Of a stretch of DNA of 64,000 nt, positions 50,011 to 59,899 are shown piece by piece (within the stretch, counting starts at the first letter, position 1; each line of letters begins with the position of its first letter). Origin of the DNA: Tubiluchus corallicola (Eukaryota; Priapulida; Priapulimorpha; Priapulimorphida; Tubiluchidae); the NCBI GenBank assembly GCA_030141605.1, contig JAQGDQ010000138.1, positions 434,001 to 498,000 on the forward strand, in the 5' to 3' direction. Under the pieces are notes generated by a model, which ran no database searches, had not been told where the DNA came from, and worked only from the letters and a program-made list of their open reading frames with translations. The position numbers and the translations under genes are program-made.

Positions 50011-53000
50011 ATTTTTTAAACAATCGGGTATTTGCAGGTTCTCTACTTCATCTCCATTCAGCAGACTACAGATGACTTGTATACATCGTCTCATTAAAGA
50101 ATAAACTAGAAAAAACAAAAAGTGAGAATAAATACTATATTGCAAAATTCAGGATGATGCTTTGTTGCATTACTACAATACATTATGTGGGTTAATTGAG
50201 ATCTGTGCATGAGTCATTTCGTGATTTTAATTCACATTATTTTAATGTGGAAAGAAAATTAAGTAAAAAGGACCCTACTTAACACAGCAAAGTTTTAGTT
50301 TCTATGTTTTAAATTAAAATGGCCTAGTTAAAATATTCGAATGCCAAGTGCCAGACGAATATTGGCGGATCCAGCATCCACTAAATGCACAGCAAATTTT
50401 AACTGCCTATTAGTCCAAAGAAGTGGCAATAATTTAAAACTATTACAGCAAAAATTTATATTATAACAAACATATATAGCATGGAACATATTTTACAACA
50501 TAGGTTGCAGTTAGCATGAACTTTAAAGATACTGTAATCACTGTCAGTTGCTTTGGTGATGTCAATTATGACATGTTTACCTGGTGCACCTTTTTGGAAA
50601 AGTTAGAATACTTTATTTTGGGAAAAACGGGCCATTTTTGGAGATTTTTCACCCGCATTCCTCCCTGTGCCAATAATAAACCATCAATGGGACCACACTA
50701 GAGCGAGAACCTTCGTTTGATAAATAGATTGTCAAAAATAGTGCGGTCATTGAAGTTGTAGTCATGGAAATTACATATAAACAAATAAATATGTACACAT
50801 ACATATCTAGGGATTTAATATACAGATAGCTACATAAAAGCATTAAATGTAATACGGCTACATAATTGCCTGTTTTGGTAGAAATTTACTTTGGGCCGTT
50901 AGACAGAGTTTTAGAGTAGGATGATATAAAGTGCATAATTGACATGTAAAGACAGCTTAGTAGAGGCAGAGACAATGATAGTGTTATTTTTGATACTGCC
51001 GTTTCTCCAACAAATATCACTGATGTTATCTGGCAGCAGTTAGATGTTGAAATGGCACTTTTTGTGCTTTTACTTATGCAAAAATATGTTATTTACGAAT
51101 TTTATTAACTGTTTACTGGAAGAATTAGTCAATTTTTCTTTATTTGAAATTATTTCTGTAAAAGTAATTATAGTTCAAGATAAAAATGAATAATTGTGAA
51201 TACAAGCGTACAGGGTATTATCATCAAATTCTTATTTTTGAACCAGGTACTGTATATATGATAAGAATGTGTTCAAAGGGATGTATTACATTTCTAAATG
51301 AACACTAGTAAAGAATTGCTTAGTTTTTTATGTAATTCAGGAACAAATTCAATCACATAAATGCCAATTGAATCAGATAATTAGATCATTGGTAGAGCTG
51401 CTCTGTGTCTTATTTGCAAATTTGTGTCTTATGTGCCACATTGAAAGATTTCCTGAATTCCTGAAATCCATAGAACAAACACCTTGTCAGTGTAATAAGT
51501 TTGATGCACTTGTACATGTTGCTGTGTGTAATGCCAATCCACAAAACAGTAATACTTGAATAAAATGTTGATGCAAAATACTAGCTATATAAACTCAGTT
51601 GGCCAGGACTTTTATTATGAGCTTAATTAATAGCTGACTTAAGACCAGTAATACTTGTTCAACGTATTCACCTGGAATTGTAATGTTTACAAAATCTGTT
51701 TGTACAATGCAATCATTTCTCAGCGGCGGTCTTGGAAAGTAGACATCTTTGTAAAAAGCTACAAGCTTGTCTTTGGTTTTTTTGTCTCTAAAAATCCATG
51801 GATGTGTAACAAAAGTGTTTACATCAAACCATTCGCCAGGTCTAAGAGTATTGTATCTGAAAATTGTATCAAGAATTACCTACATGTAGATGAACAAAAT
51901 TTATGCGACGAAAAATATTTCACCATCCATTCAGTAGAAACCGTTAAAATATTTTTCACCTTACTGCAAAATGAAGTGGAAGTATATTAACAAAGCAAAC
52001 AAACTTTTGTGTATTAGTTAGCTACCATGTTAATACAAATTAGAAAATACAAATTGAAAATGCACCTTGAATCTTATTACCTTTGACGCACAATAAGGAC
52101 CCTAATATCTAAATATTTCTAGTTATTAGTAATTGTCAATAAAGTGACTTTACAGAAGTTATTTCCATCAATAAAATGAAAGGCATTTATGCCTTTTCAG
52201 TGCTACGTTCCCAAATGATTTTTTATGAAATTTGCAAGGTAGTTCATATTGAAATTTAATTGAAGGGTGAGCTGATCAAATACATTTAGATATCGGAGGC
52301 GATGGGAAAAATAAGTGTTAAGCTTCTTACTGGGCGCTGTAATATTATATCATTGCTCAAACTGGTAGCAACTAGACACTGAACTGTGACTTGTTCTAAA
52401 AGTGAATGACACACTTGAAGTCTGGATAATTTAGTAATTAATATAAATTAACTATTATAAAACCATCGACAAAACATTATGTAAGCCAACAATTTATTTA
52501 TTCAGTCAAGTGAACTGACATTTTGATTGCATTCCCATCATCAGCAATTTTAATGTTTTATTAGATAATTTGCAATCTTAAAATGATATAAAGTTGCTAT
52601 CACTGCATTTCTAATCTAAAAAAAGTATAACAAATTTAATGGTTATTAAATTACTGCAATAATTACTTCAATGCATGCACGAGTAAGAAATACAAAATGA
52701 ACTGCATTTACGATATCATTTAATAGTTAATCACGTGTATTTCTATAGGATAGTGCACACTAACATAGCCAGCACAGAAATGCTTGCAAGCTGGTAAGTG
52801 ACGTGAAACACATTAGTCTATCGCTCTGCCTCCGCAGTGACGTAAGCACGCTGAGTGGCATTCAGGACTTCAGCTCCCGCTGAACAACAGTTCTTTTTAG
52901 TAAACAATATGACAACTAATGTGATCATGCTTTTTCATTCACAAAATTTGCAAGGTAGCAGATATTTTAACAAGAAATTAAAACTTTAAGTAACCAAAAA

Positions 53001-54441
53001 TTTCATCACAATTTAAGGAGAATGTAGCGAGAAAGTTTCAAAGAACTACAAAATGCAAAGAGTGCCTAGTCGGGTTATTATTACAAAGGAACTAAGCTAG
53101 TTAAGCCTAGCTTTAAGTCAAATGGGCAACAAAATCTGTTTATGAAGTGTCTTTTGCCTTGAATATATGAACACATCATGTATATGTTCTACATTTAACA
53201 GATCACGTGGTCGTTCGCAAGCTTCTATCTACTTTTTGCATTTTTTCAACTGTTTGTTAGACTACAGAAATGGAATGAATTTGATTGTTCAATTCCGTAG
53301 ATGATCTTGCCCAAGCTACCTAACTCATAAGTCCCAATGGCATCTTTTAGCCAAAATTATAACCAGAAGAATAGCATTTTATTGACTATTTCAGGATACA
53401 AATTTTACATTGATATATAACATAAATTTTGACCACATTTGAATTAATTTGGACTGTGAAGATCTTATTGAGGTTTATAAAAACTGACCAGCAAAGAAAA
53501 TTTTTTGCCTGAAAATCTCTGAAAAAAATTTGCCTGAAAGTGAATTCCCATGAGTGTGCTCGCTTATTACATAATCCGAACAGTTGTCACATGTTCCCAT
53601 AGATGAGTTCAACTCTGTCTCACTAGGCCTCAACTATTGCTAACTGGCCATTCCTATATAACCTGTGCTATAATTTTATATCTGCCAACTCGGGCTTCAA
53701 TATAAAGTTATAAATTTCATTATCACCTTTGTTCAAGTAGGCCATTTTACATTTGCGATCATTAAAGCAGCAAAATATGATTGACCTAATTAACCTCATT
53801 AAGTTAATTTGTATTTTTAAGGTTAATTAAATACATGTCTTTATCTAGCTTGCAAGGTTGTACATTAACCTAAACTGCATATTTTATTACTAACAAATTC
53901 AGTAACTCATAGACGTAAGTGCCTGGCAAAAATTGATAGGGATTTCGATTGTGATATGGTGCCCTCTTCGTGATTTTTGTTGTATAAAAATTAATTTCTC
54001 ATACAGGAAAGTAGACGTAAGGCATAAAATTATACAATACTCACGAAAGCCCAAGTAAAAAATGAAAGAGTTTCACTTAGACAGATTTAGTGCATCTTTA
54101 AATGCAACTATTTCAAACTACGTATAACACTGCTACGTACCACGCAATAGATGACTCAGATTTCTAATGTGCTTTTTCAACAGTAACATATATAACAATA
54201 AACTGATCTATGTAATAATAATGGTAATATAAAGCATTTCATGTAAACTACATCCATCTAAACAGTATCAGTAAACTATAAATATAATTTAGTATTACCT
54301 TCTTAGCTCACCTTCATAACTGACCCAATAAACGTCTGTCGTTCTACTAGTCTTATTGAAAAATCTTACTGATGATGGTTGTGTGGAAGATTCCGATCTT
54401 AATACCCCCGAATATTCCCACATTTCCCCAGCTTCTGCCAT
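49975..54441 (-). CDS. VHL: von Hippel-Lindau tumour suppressor, E3 ligase substrate receptor
   Basis: Three exons on the minus strand, 54441-54299, 51856-51672 and 50105-49975, give 152 aa. Phases agree (2, then 1), and a TGA directly precedes the ATG in frame. Exon 1 carries VLRSESSTQPSSVRFFNKTS, exon 2 TLRPGEWFDVNTFVTHPWIF and FVNITIP, exon 3 VYSLMRRCIQVICSLL. The hydroxyproline pocket is kept: W39, Y49, H66 and W68 align with human W88, Y98, H115 and W117; human S111 is T62. In the alpha domain L113, R116, C117 and Q119 align with the Elongin C-binding helix (L158, R161, C162, Q164). VHL recruits prolyl-hydroxylated HIF-alpha to the Elongin B/C-Cullin 2 ligase under normoxia. The protein lacks the acidic N-terminal extension of long vertebrate isoforms and has a shortened C terminus. 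A GTGAGC just before the exon 1 end is rejected because only the GTAATA donor keeps frame with exon 2. Confidence 0.95.
50106..51671. other. VHL intron 2
   Basis: AT-rich. Open frames on plus (50516-50701, 51368-51559) have no family signal. A 47-codon minus frame near 51055-50895 (SLPLLSCLYMS) is likewise unsupported. Confidence 0.6.
51857..54298. other. VHL intron 1, 2.4 kb
   Basis: AT-rich with no coding signal. It holds the hammerhead-like relic at 52486-52544. Confidence 0.6.
52486..52544 (-). ncRNA. Degenerate hammerhead ribozyme-like motif (Penelope-type)
   Basis: On the minus strand CTGATGA, then a stem-forming TGGGAATGCAATCA, then AAATGTC, then GAATAAATAAATTGTTGG. Order and spacing match the minimal hammerheads of Penelope-like elements (CTGATGA, stem II, GAAAC, GTC, then an AATAAAT...TTGG segment). 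The GAAA box is altered to AAAA, so cleavage is doubtful. It lies in VHL intron 1, same strand as the gene. Confidence 0.45.
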
Positions 54442-54616
54442 TCACTTAGTAAATACTGAAACACATATTAATGATACACATTAAAATGGTGAATAAATGA
54501 CAGAAACATTTTATGGAGTTGACTCTTCTGCTTTTACACAGTTAAATGTCTAGTTTAGTTGATGTAACTAAACTTAATGTAACTATTTCATTTGCGTCTA
54601 TGGAGTACAGACTGTT
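54442..54616 (-). promoter_or_regulatory. VHL proximal upstream segment
   Basis: Only 175 bases separate the VHL start codon from the edge of a TIR element. The 5' untranslated region and core promoter must lie here, inside the element, or beyond a further intron. No canonical TATA or HRE is obvious. Confidence 0.35.
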
Positions 54617-55563
54617 GGGCACCGAGTAACCCACTAGCCGAAGTAGGACAATTGGCGTACATGGGCTAGTCCAAGTAGGACGCGTTGTACATAGACAGCC
54701 CAAGTAGGACGTGTCGTACATGGGCTGCCCAAATAGGACACTAAAGACAGGTAGCGAATTGAGTTGTTAAGCATACTGGCATCGTCCGCTGTCTCCTTGT
54801 TTATGTAATATTAATAATAATTAAAAACGTCAATACACGTTGAATAATTTATTATACATCTGAGCTGGTACAATGGACAATATTAAATTTGGCTTTGATA
54901 TTAATGTTGTTGAAGTGAAATAAACCCACTTTTTAGGCGAGTTCAACATTAAATTGTGTTTAAGGTATATTATTTTTTATTTTGTCTCGCTTCACAGACA
55001 GGTGATCCGTTTCACTACCTCTTGGACAAATAATTGTTTTCTCCTAAGTAAGCGGTCTAGCGATCTATGTGCTCTACAAGGGCTAGCGAGCCATTTATGA
55101 CAGGGCCTTATATGTTACAACACTATTGATATTATTAAAACTAATTGTCTTTGCTTTTCCTAAGAAGTTAAAAATTAATTTTTCGTGTTGTGAAGGCTTA
55201 ACAGTATCTGTCTCATTTTTAAACTTGCAATTATTTCTGTAATAATATTGTGCATAGTTTTCCTCTTTAAAGTATTCAATACTTAGTCTAATGTTATGAT
55301 TTTAATGAAGCTAATAACACTGATGATACCATTGTAAAAAATATATTAATTTTGTAAATTATCATCCATAATTATTATGAAGTTAGTTTTTTTGTAAAAC
55401 AATTTTAGTGCTACGTTTTATTATGTCATCATAATTCTCGATTGATGACAAAAAACGCCAGTGCCCATTTGGGCTGCCCACGTACGATACTGCTTTTCCG
55501 GTAATTTAGCACATGCGCTTTACCGGAAATGTCTTACTTCAGTTAGTGGATTACTCGGTGCCC
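54617..55563. mobile_element. 947-bp TIR element with subterminal tandem repeats, next to VHL
   Basis: Left end GGGCACCGAGTAACCCACTA and inverted right end GGGCACCGAGTAATCCACTA; about 33 bp of TIR with five mismatches. Inside the left end lie about three 29-bp tandem units (CCAAGTAGGAC...GTACATGGGC, 54640-54740). A single inverted unit lies inside the right end (about 55462-55495), so the terminal region is compound. It has no coding frame. No clear TSD. A short TTCCGGTAA/TTACCGGAA hairpin sits at 55496-55530. Confidence 0.75.
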
Positions 55564-55586
55564 TACATAGACAACCAGCCTCATAA

Positions 55587-55610
55587 TGTTCGCTCCATCA
55601 TCATCATCAT
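55587..55610. repeat. 24-bp direct repeat, left copy (putative LINE TSD)
   Basis: TGTTCGCTCC followed by (ATC)n. Identical to 56955-56978, bracketing the LINE fragment. Confidence 0.8.
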
Positions 55611-55845
55611 CGTCATCCAATGAATCACACGTCCAGTGACATGATTCTGGTCACCTCCCTATGCCAGGACTGCCTGCTCGCGCAATGCCCCAAATACATT
55701 TATTTTTAAGGATCAATGCTGAAGTGTTTAAATCTTTCTGTGCAAAATCTAAATATGTTAGCATTTGCCCTCCTGCAGGTTTTTTAGCTGGTTCTATGGC
55801 TTGTTGAAGAGCTATCTTCACTGGAATATCATCAGGTAGTCTAAG

Positions 55846-55853
55846 CATATGCC
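55846..55853. repeat. 8-bp TSD of hAT-like MITE, left copy
   Basis: CATATGCC, identical to 56307-56314. Confidence 0.88.
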
Positions 55854-56306
55854 CAGGCAGCATGAGATTATGGATATCCATAAAATAAGACCAAAAATCC
55901 ACAAAATAAAATTTGAAAAATCCATAAAATAAGAAATGCATAAAATAAAAAAATATTTTTTTGAGATTTTTTTGTACAAAATAAGGCAATCAAAACTGAA
56001 TACAGGCATTGGATCGGAAACTTCAGCCTAGAGGGCATTCTACATTCGTACCAAATAGATGAATTACTTGAACTGAAGTGATGAATTATAAGGCATTGTC
56101 TCGTAAAATTTGGTTAAATTTGAAGTGATATGAAACCGATAAAATTAAAACTAAGTCCTGCGTGTTTAATTGATTTCCCCCTGGGCATCTCTTTCCAGAT
56201 ATAGTCTATTTCTTATTTTATTGATATCCATAAAATAAAACTTCAGAAATCCATAAAATAAGCTATTTTATTTATTTTATACATATCCATAATCTTATGC
56301 ACCCTG
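55854..56306. mobile_element. hAT-like MITE (453 bp) inserted in a LINE ORF
   Basis: Both ends begin CAGG(G/C): inverted repeats CAGGCAGCATGAGATTATGG and CAGGGTGCATAAGATTATGG, similar for about 34 bp. Perfect 8-bp duplications CATATGCC flank it. Removing the insert and one duplication joins RWIGHM to LRLPDDIP in frame, which fixes the boundaries exactly. Terminus and TSD length fit the hAT superfamily. The interior is rich in CCATAAAATAA repeats and has no transposase. Confidence 0.92.
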
Positions 56307-56314
56307 CATATGCC
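56307..56314. repeat. 8-bp TSD of hAT-like MITE, right copy
   Basis: CATATGCC, identical to 55846-55853. Confidence 0.88.
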
Positions 56315-56954
56315 CAATCCATCTTAAATGGCGTCTTTTTATTTTTCTTGTCCAAGGTTCTTCTTTTATTTTTTCATATAGATCTTTGTTTGAAATTTTC
56401 TTTGGCCATCTAATACCCAAAATGTTTTTGTAATTTCGCCTTTGAAACGCATCGATTTAAGCTTTATGATTTGCTTTTAATGTTCAGAGCTCAGAGTTAT
56501 ACAGAAATACAGTTTCAACTAAGGCTGAGAATATTCTAATTTTTGTTTCCAAAGTAATGTTCCTATTCTCAAAAACTTTTGTGAGTTTTGAGTAAGCTGA
56601 TAATGCCATTATCTTCCGTCTTGATATGTCGTGTTCTGTTGCCAGTAGACTACCGAGATACTTGCATCTTTGCCATGATTCATCACCATGGCGTTATGTG
56701 AAACTCTTCAGTTTTATTTTTGTTTACAACGAGATCCATTCTGTTCAGTTTCTCCTCTATTGAGTTTTTTATTTCATCTACTTCTGCTTTGTTTCTTGTA
56801 ACCCATGCCACATCATCAGCATATTGCATAGATATAGTAGTTGACTTACTTTGTAGAAAGCTGTAACTGTGTTCTTGTCTTACTTCATTCGGTATTACTT
56901 CAGGATCAAGAATTGTGTAGTTGTGATCTTCTAGGTCTTTCAATGATATAACTT

Positions 56955-56978
56955 TGTTCGCTCCATCATCATCATCAT
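56955..56978. repeat. 24-bp direct repeat, right copy (putative LINE TSD)
   Basis: Identical to 55587-55610. On the minus strand it is a (GATG)-rich run ending GGAGCGAACA. Confidence 0.8.
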
Positions 56979-57540
56979 ACGCCCGTCACGTCTATTGTAG
57001 ACATTGGGCATTCTAAAATAAAAGAAATCTGCCTTAGACAGGCAAGCGCAGCAGTAATCCACGCCCAAAATGGCTAAAAACCAATATGGGAAATCCTCAG
57101 TAGTTTTTTCAGCATCAAAGTGACGTGAAAGGAAGTCACGAAATGTGTTACGCATTTCGTTTTTGTGATTATCGGCTACACTAGCGGCATCAAACGGCGG
57201 ATAATTAAAAATTTTTGAACATTGACTGTAATAATAATATTCTTAAGTTCACCAATAATGTTGGCACACGCGCAATTTCGATAAGCCAATATCACTTTTG
57301 CGTTTATAATAAAGGAAGAATATCTCAATTAAAAGCAATTAATAGTTTAGAAGACTGAAAACATTCCATGAAAAGGAAAAAATTGTAGCAATAAGTTTGT
57401 ATTATGTACTTACAAATACTCAGTCTTCTTGTCAGTAAAATTTTATTGTTCTTCCTGAGGAAAGAGGCTAGCTGACTGCGTGATGGGCTGCCTACTATGT
57501 AAAAAGTAATGCATTTTTTATTGATTTATTGATTTTTCTC
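56979..57540. other. AT-rich flank of the LINE cluster
   Basis: A 71-codon minus frame running from 57155 to 56940 ends in NVYNRRDGRMMMMMER, produced by the (ATG)n run. It could be the 3' end of another retroelement or chance. Nothing else is seen. Confidence 0.35.
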
Positions 57541-57689
57541 TCCCTCCCTCTCTTAGAGAGAAAGAGAGGGATTCAGAGAGAGAGAGAGAAAGAGAGGGAG
57601 AGGAAGAGGCAGTGAAAGGGAGGGAGAGAGAGAAAGAGGGGAGAAAGAGAGAGAGAGAGAAAGAGAAAGACAGAGAGATGGAGGGAGGG

Positions 57690-57721
<32 letters not shown>

Positions 57722-57813
57722 CACGCACGCACGCATGCACACATACACACACACACACGCACGCACGCACGCACACACACACACGCACGCACACACACAC
57801 ACACACACACACA
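57541..57813. repeat. Compound (GA)n, (GACA)n, (CA)n microsatellite
   Basis: About 160 bases of GA-rich sequence, then GACA units at about 57701-57720, then about 90 bases of (CA/CG)n. All Ser-Leu or Cys-Val frames here are repeat artefacts. Confidence 0.95.
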
Positions 57814-58235
57814 GATCCTTTTGTTGAAGGTTTTGCCATTTGTTTCTTGGTCGTTACTCCAATGCGAGGTGGCGGATTTGACACATTAAAAATTGCACCC
57901 ATCTATGTGCTCTGCAATTAATGTATATAATTATACATATATTATATTGTAGGTTTGCATATAAATAATTCGCACGCATACATGCACACAACAAGTAATT
58001 GCATACGGTGCTTCATATATAAATAATCAATACAGTAGCAGAGATGAATAGGATTGAACTGGCAGCCTAGGGCGTCGTAACGTCTTGATACACCCATGCA
58101 CACACACTCATATACATGTATGATGTATGCAGTATTACATACAAAGATTCTATGAAGCCGAGCATATATATTTAACTATGTAAAATGATTACCCTTAGCA
58201 CCTAGGCCTGTATAAAACCAATTAATTTAAGCCCA

Positions 58236-58293
58236 CCAATAAATAATATTTATCAAGACTTGTCAGTGGATTTAGCCACAAGTGCTTCATTAG
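58236..58293 (-). ncRNA. Degenerate hammerhead-like motif (Penelope-type)
   Basis: On the minus strand CTAATGA, then a GTGG-loop-CCAC stem, TGACAAGTC, then TTGATAAATATTATTTATTGG-like sequence. Same order as the copy in VHL intron 1. CTAATGA replaces CTGATGA and GAAA is lost, so it is a relic. Confidence 0.4.
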
Positions 58294-59138
58294 TACTCTT
58301 ACACAAGTGCATTTTTTGCACATTAACAAACTGTATTTAGTGAACTTTTTTGACGTAAGGCTAACTGAATCTTAAAAAAATTAGGCTAAATATAAGAGAC
58401 GTCTCTACACATAATACATAAGGTGTTATGACACGCCAGCAGATTCTAATTTATGCGCCAAATTGGCTTTTCACTTGAATTCTGTAACTTGATCTTGACC
58501 TAGTTAGTTGGTTGTTATAGAGGTGGAAGTAATGTCGGCTGCTTAGGATGACAACTCTGATGTTTATTTTTTGTTCACTGATAATAAAAAAGAGGAGGAG
58601 TAATGTCGTAAGTGCATCTCTGTTTGTTCAACATGATTTCATAACCAGCTCCAACTCATAACAAAGGCCAATGTATGATTATATGCTTTTTAAACATCTT
58701 TTAACTTGGAATTAACAAAACATGCAGTTGCTTAGATTAAGTTTTGTTCTGGAAAAGTTATTTGCTCTTCTGAAACAGTCGATTTTTTTCTGTGAAAGGT
58801 ATTACACGTGAAAGTCAGGCCTAATATTTCTTCAAGTTATATTTCCTGATAAGAACATATTAAATACGAATGTTTTTTTTAGAAAAAAATCTTTCTCCAG
58901 AAATAGAATACTACATAAGCCAGGCATTTGCAAACTTTCTTTATGATCAACTTTCTTAACTGTAAATAAGCCTATTAATTTTCATGAGATATGAATATAA
59001 TAGTTTTTATTTTAGTTACTAATTATTCTTAAAGCCTTATGCTTGCGTTAAATAATATTCATATTCAAAAGTATAACAGCCGCTATAAATCGCCAAAGAC
59101 AGATGTAGGCCTTGCAGTCTTTGCTTAATGTACAAAAT

Positions 59139-59200
59139 ATTTAACTTGTAACAAAAGGTACAAAACCATGTGATAATTGGCATTTTGTTACAAGTTAAAT
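59139..59200. repeat. Hairpin with 18-bp perfect arms
   Basis: ATTTAACTTGTAACAAAA (59139-59156) and its exact reverse complement (59183-59200), separated by a 26-base loop. Confidence 0.85.
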
Positions 59201-59899
59201 GAGCACCTGTCCACCGGCCTGGCTTTGCTGGTCTCATCAATTCATCTGCTACAGTACACACCAGTGCGCGAACGGCTTGCGCTATAGCGTACCTGACAAC
59301 AACAGTCCGTACTGCTATGCCGCTAGGGCGACACTAACTGCGCGAAGTCTTTTTGTCTGTCTGTGCCTGTAACTGTAAAGGTGCTATGAATGCTACTTTC
59401 TACAAAGTTTTAAACAGTTTTGCACCTATTTAAGCCAGACTGTCTTTAGAGTTTTTTATATTAGTGACACCAAAGTATTTGTTAAATATGCTGAAATTAA
59501 ATCAGGCATATGAGCATAGCACATTCTAAACTAGTGTATCATGTTTGAAATGTGTTGTAGGAAAACGTTATGTCCACTCGCAGTTTGCATTTCTAAAATC
59601 ACAACAAGGTAGTTGAACAGTGAAAAATATTATTGATGTCCTGCTTTATTATACACAACACTGTAACACTTTCTATAAGCTGGATAATTAGAAATAGTCA
59701 GGAGAGAATAACTGTGTCATGTAGATTCTGCGAGCGCTGTGGTTGTCCTAGAAATGTGACTACCTTGTTGAATACACTAGTCAGCGTGACTAGTGTAGGC
59801 AATATTTCCATTTTACTAAGTTAAAAAAAAATCGGTAACAAAATTGATATTAGAAATATGTCTGCACTTGAAAAAAACGTGTTATTTTTCAATAGTTTT

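Larger units (their letters stand above)
55611..56954 (-). pseudogene. 5'-truncated LINE reverse transcriptase interrupted by a MITE
   Basis: Minus strand from 56954: palm with STTISMQYADDVAWVT (YADD catalytic box), then KYLGSLLATEHDISRRK, KIRIFSALVETVFLYNSEL, RNYKNILGIRWPKKIS, KIKRRHLRWIGHM, interruption, LRLPDDIPVKIALQQ, ending near 55650. Lesions are few: a frameshift near 56690, TGA in place of an expected Trp after NSEL, a TAA shortly after, and a 453-bp insertion. The 5' half is missing as in normal LINE truncation. Identical 24-bp repeats flank it. The motif order fits CR1/RTE-like elements. It is clearly younger than the LINE at 40.7-42.3 kb. Confidence 0.88.
57816..59890. other. Non-coding stretch right of the microsatellite
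   Basis: A minus frame at 57902 starts MGAIFNVSNPPPRIG and has ordinary composition before it runs into the (CA)n tract. It could be a first exon but has no family match. A GC-richer patch lies at 59200-59345. Nothing else is supported. Confidence 0.4.

Noticed and set aside
51655-51990. 111-codon plus-strand frame
   Set aside because: It is the antisense shadow of VHL exon 2 and starts at a non-ATG codon.
54299-54441. Alternative donor GTGAGC within VHL exon 1
   Set aside because: It would change the phase and break the match of exon 2 to the VHL beta domain.
57518-57902. Cys-Val and Ser-Leu rich frames, and a Lys/Arg/Glu frame on the other strand
   Set aside because: Artefacts of the (GA)n and (CA)n repeat.
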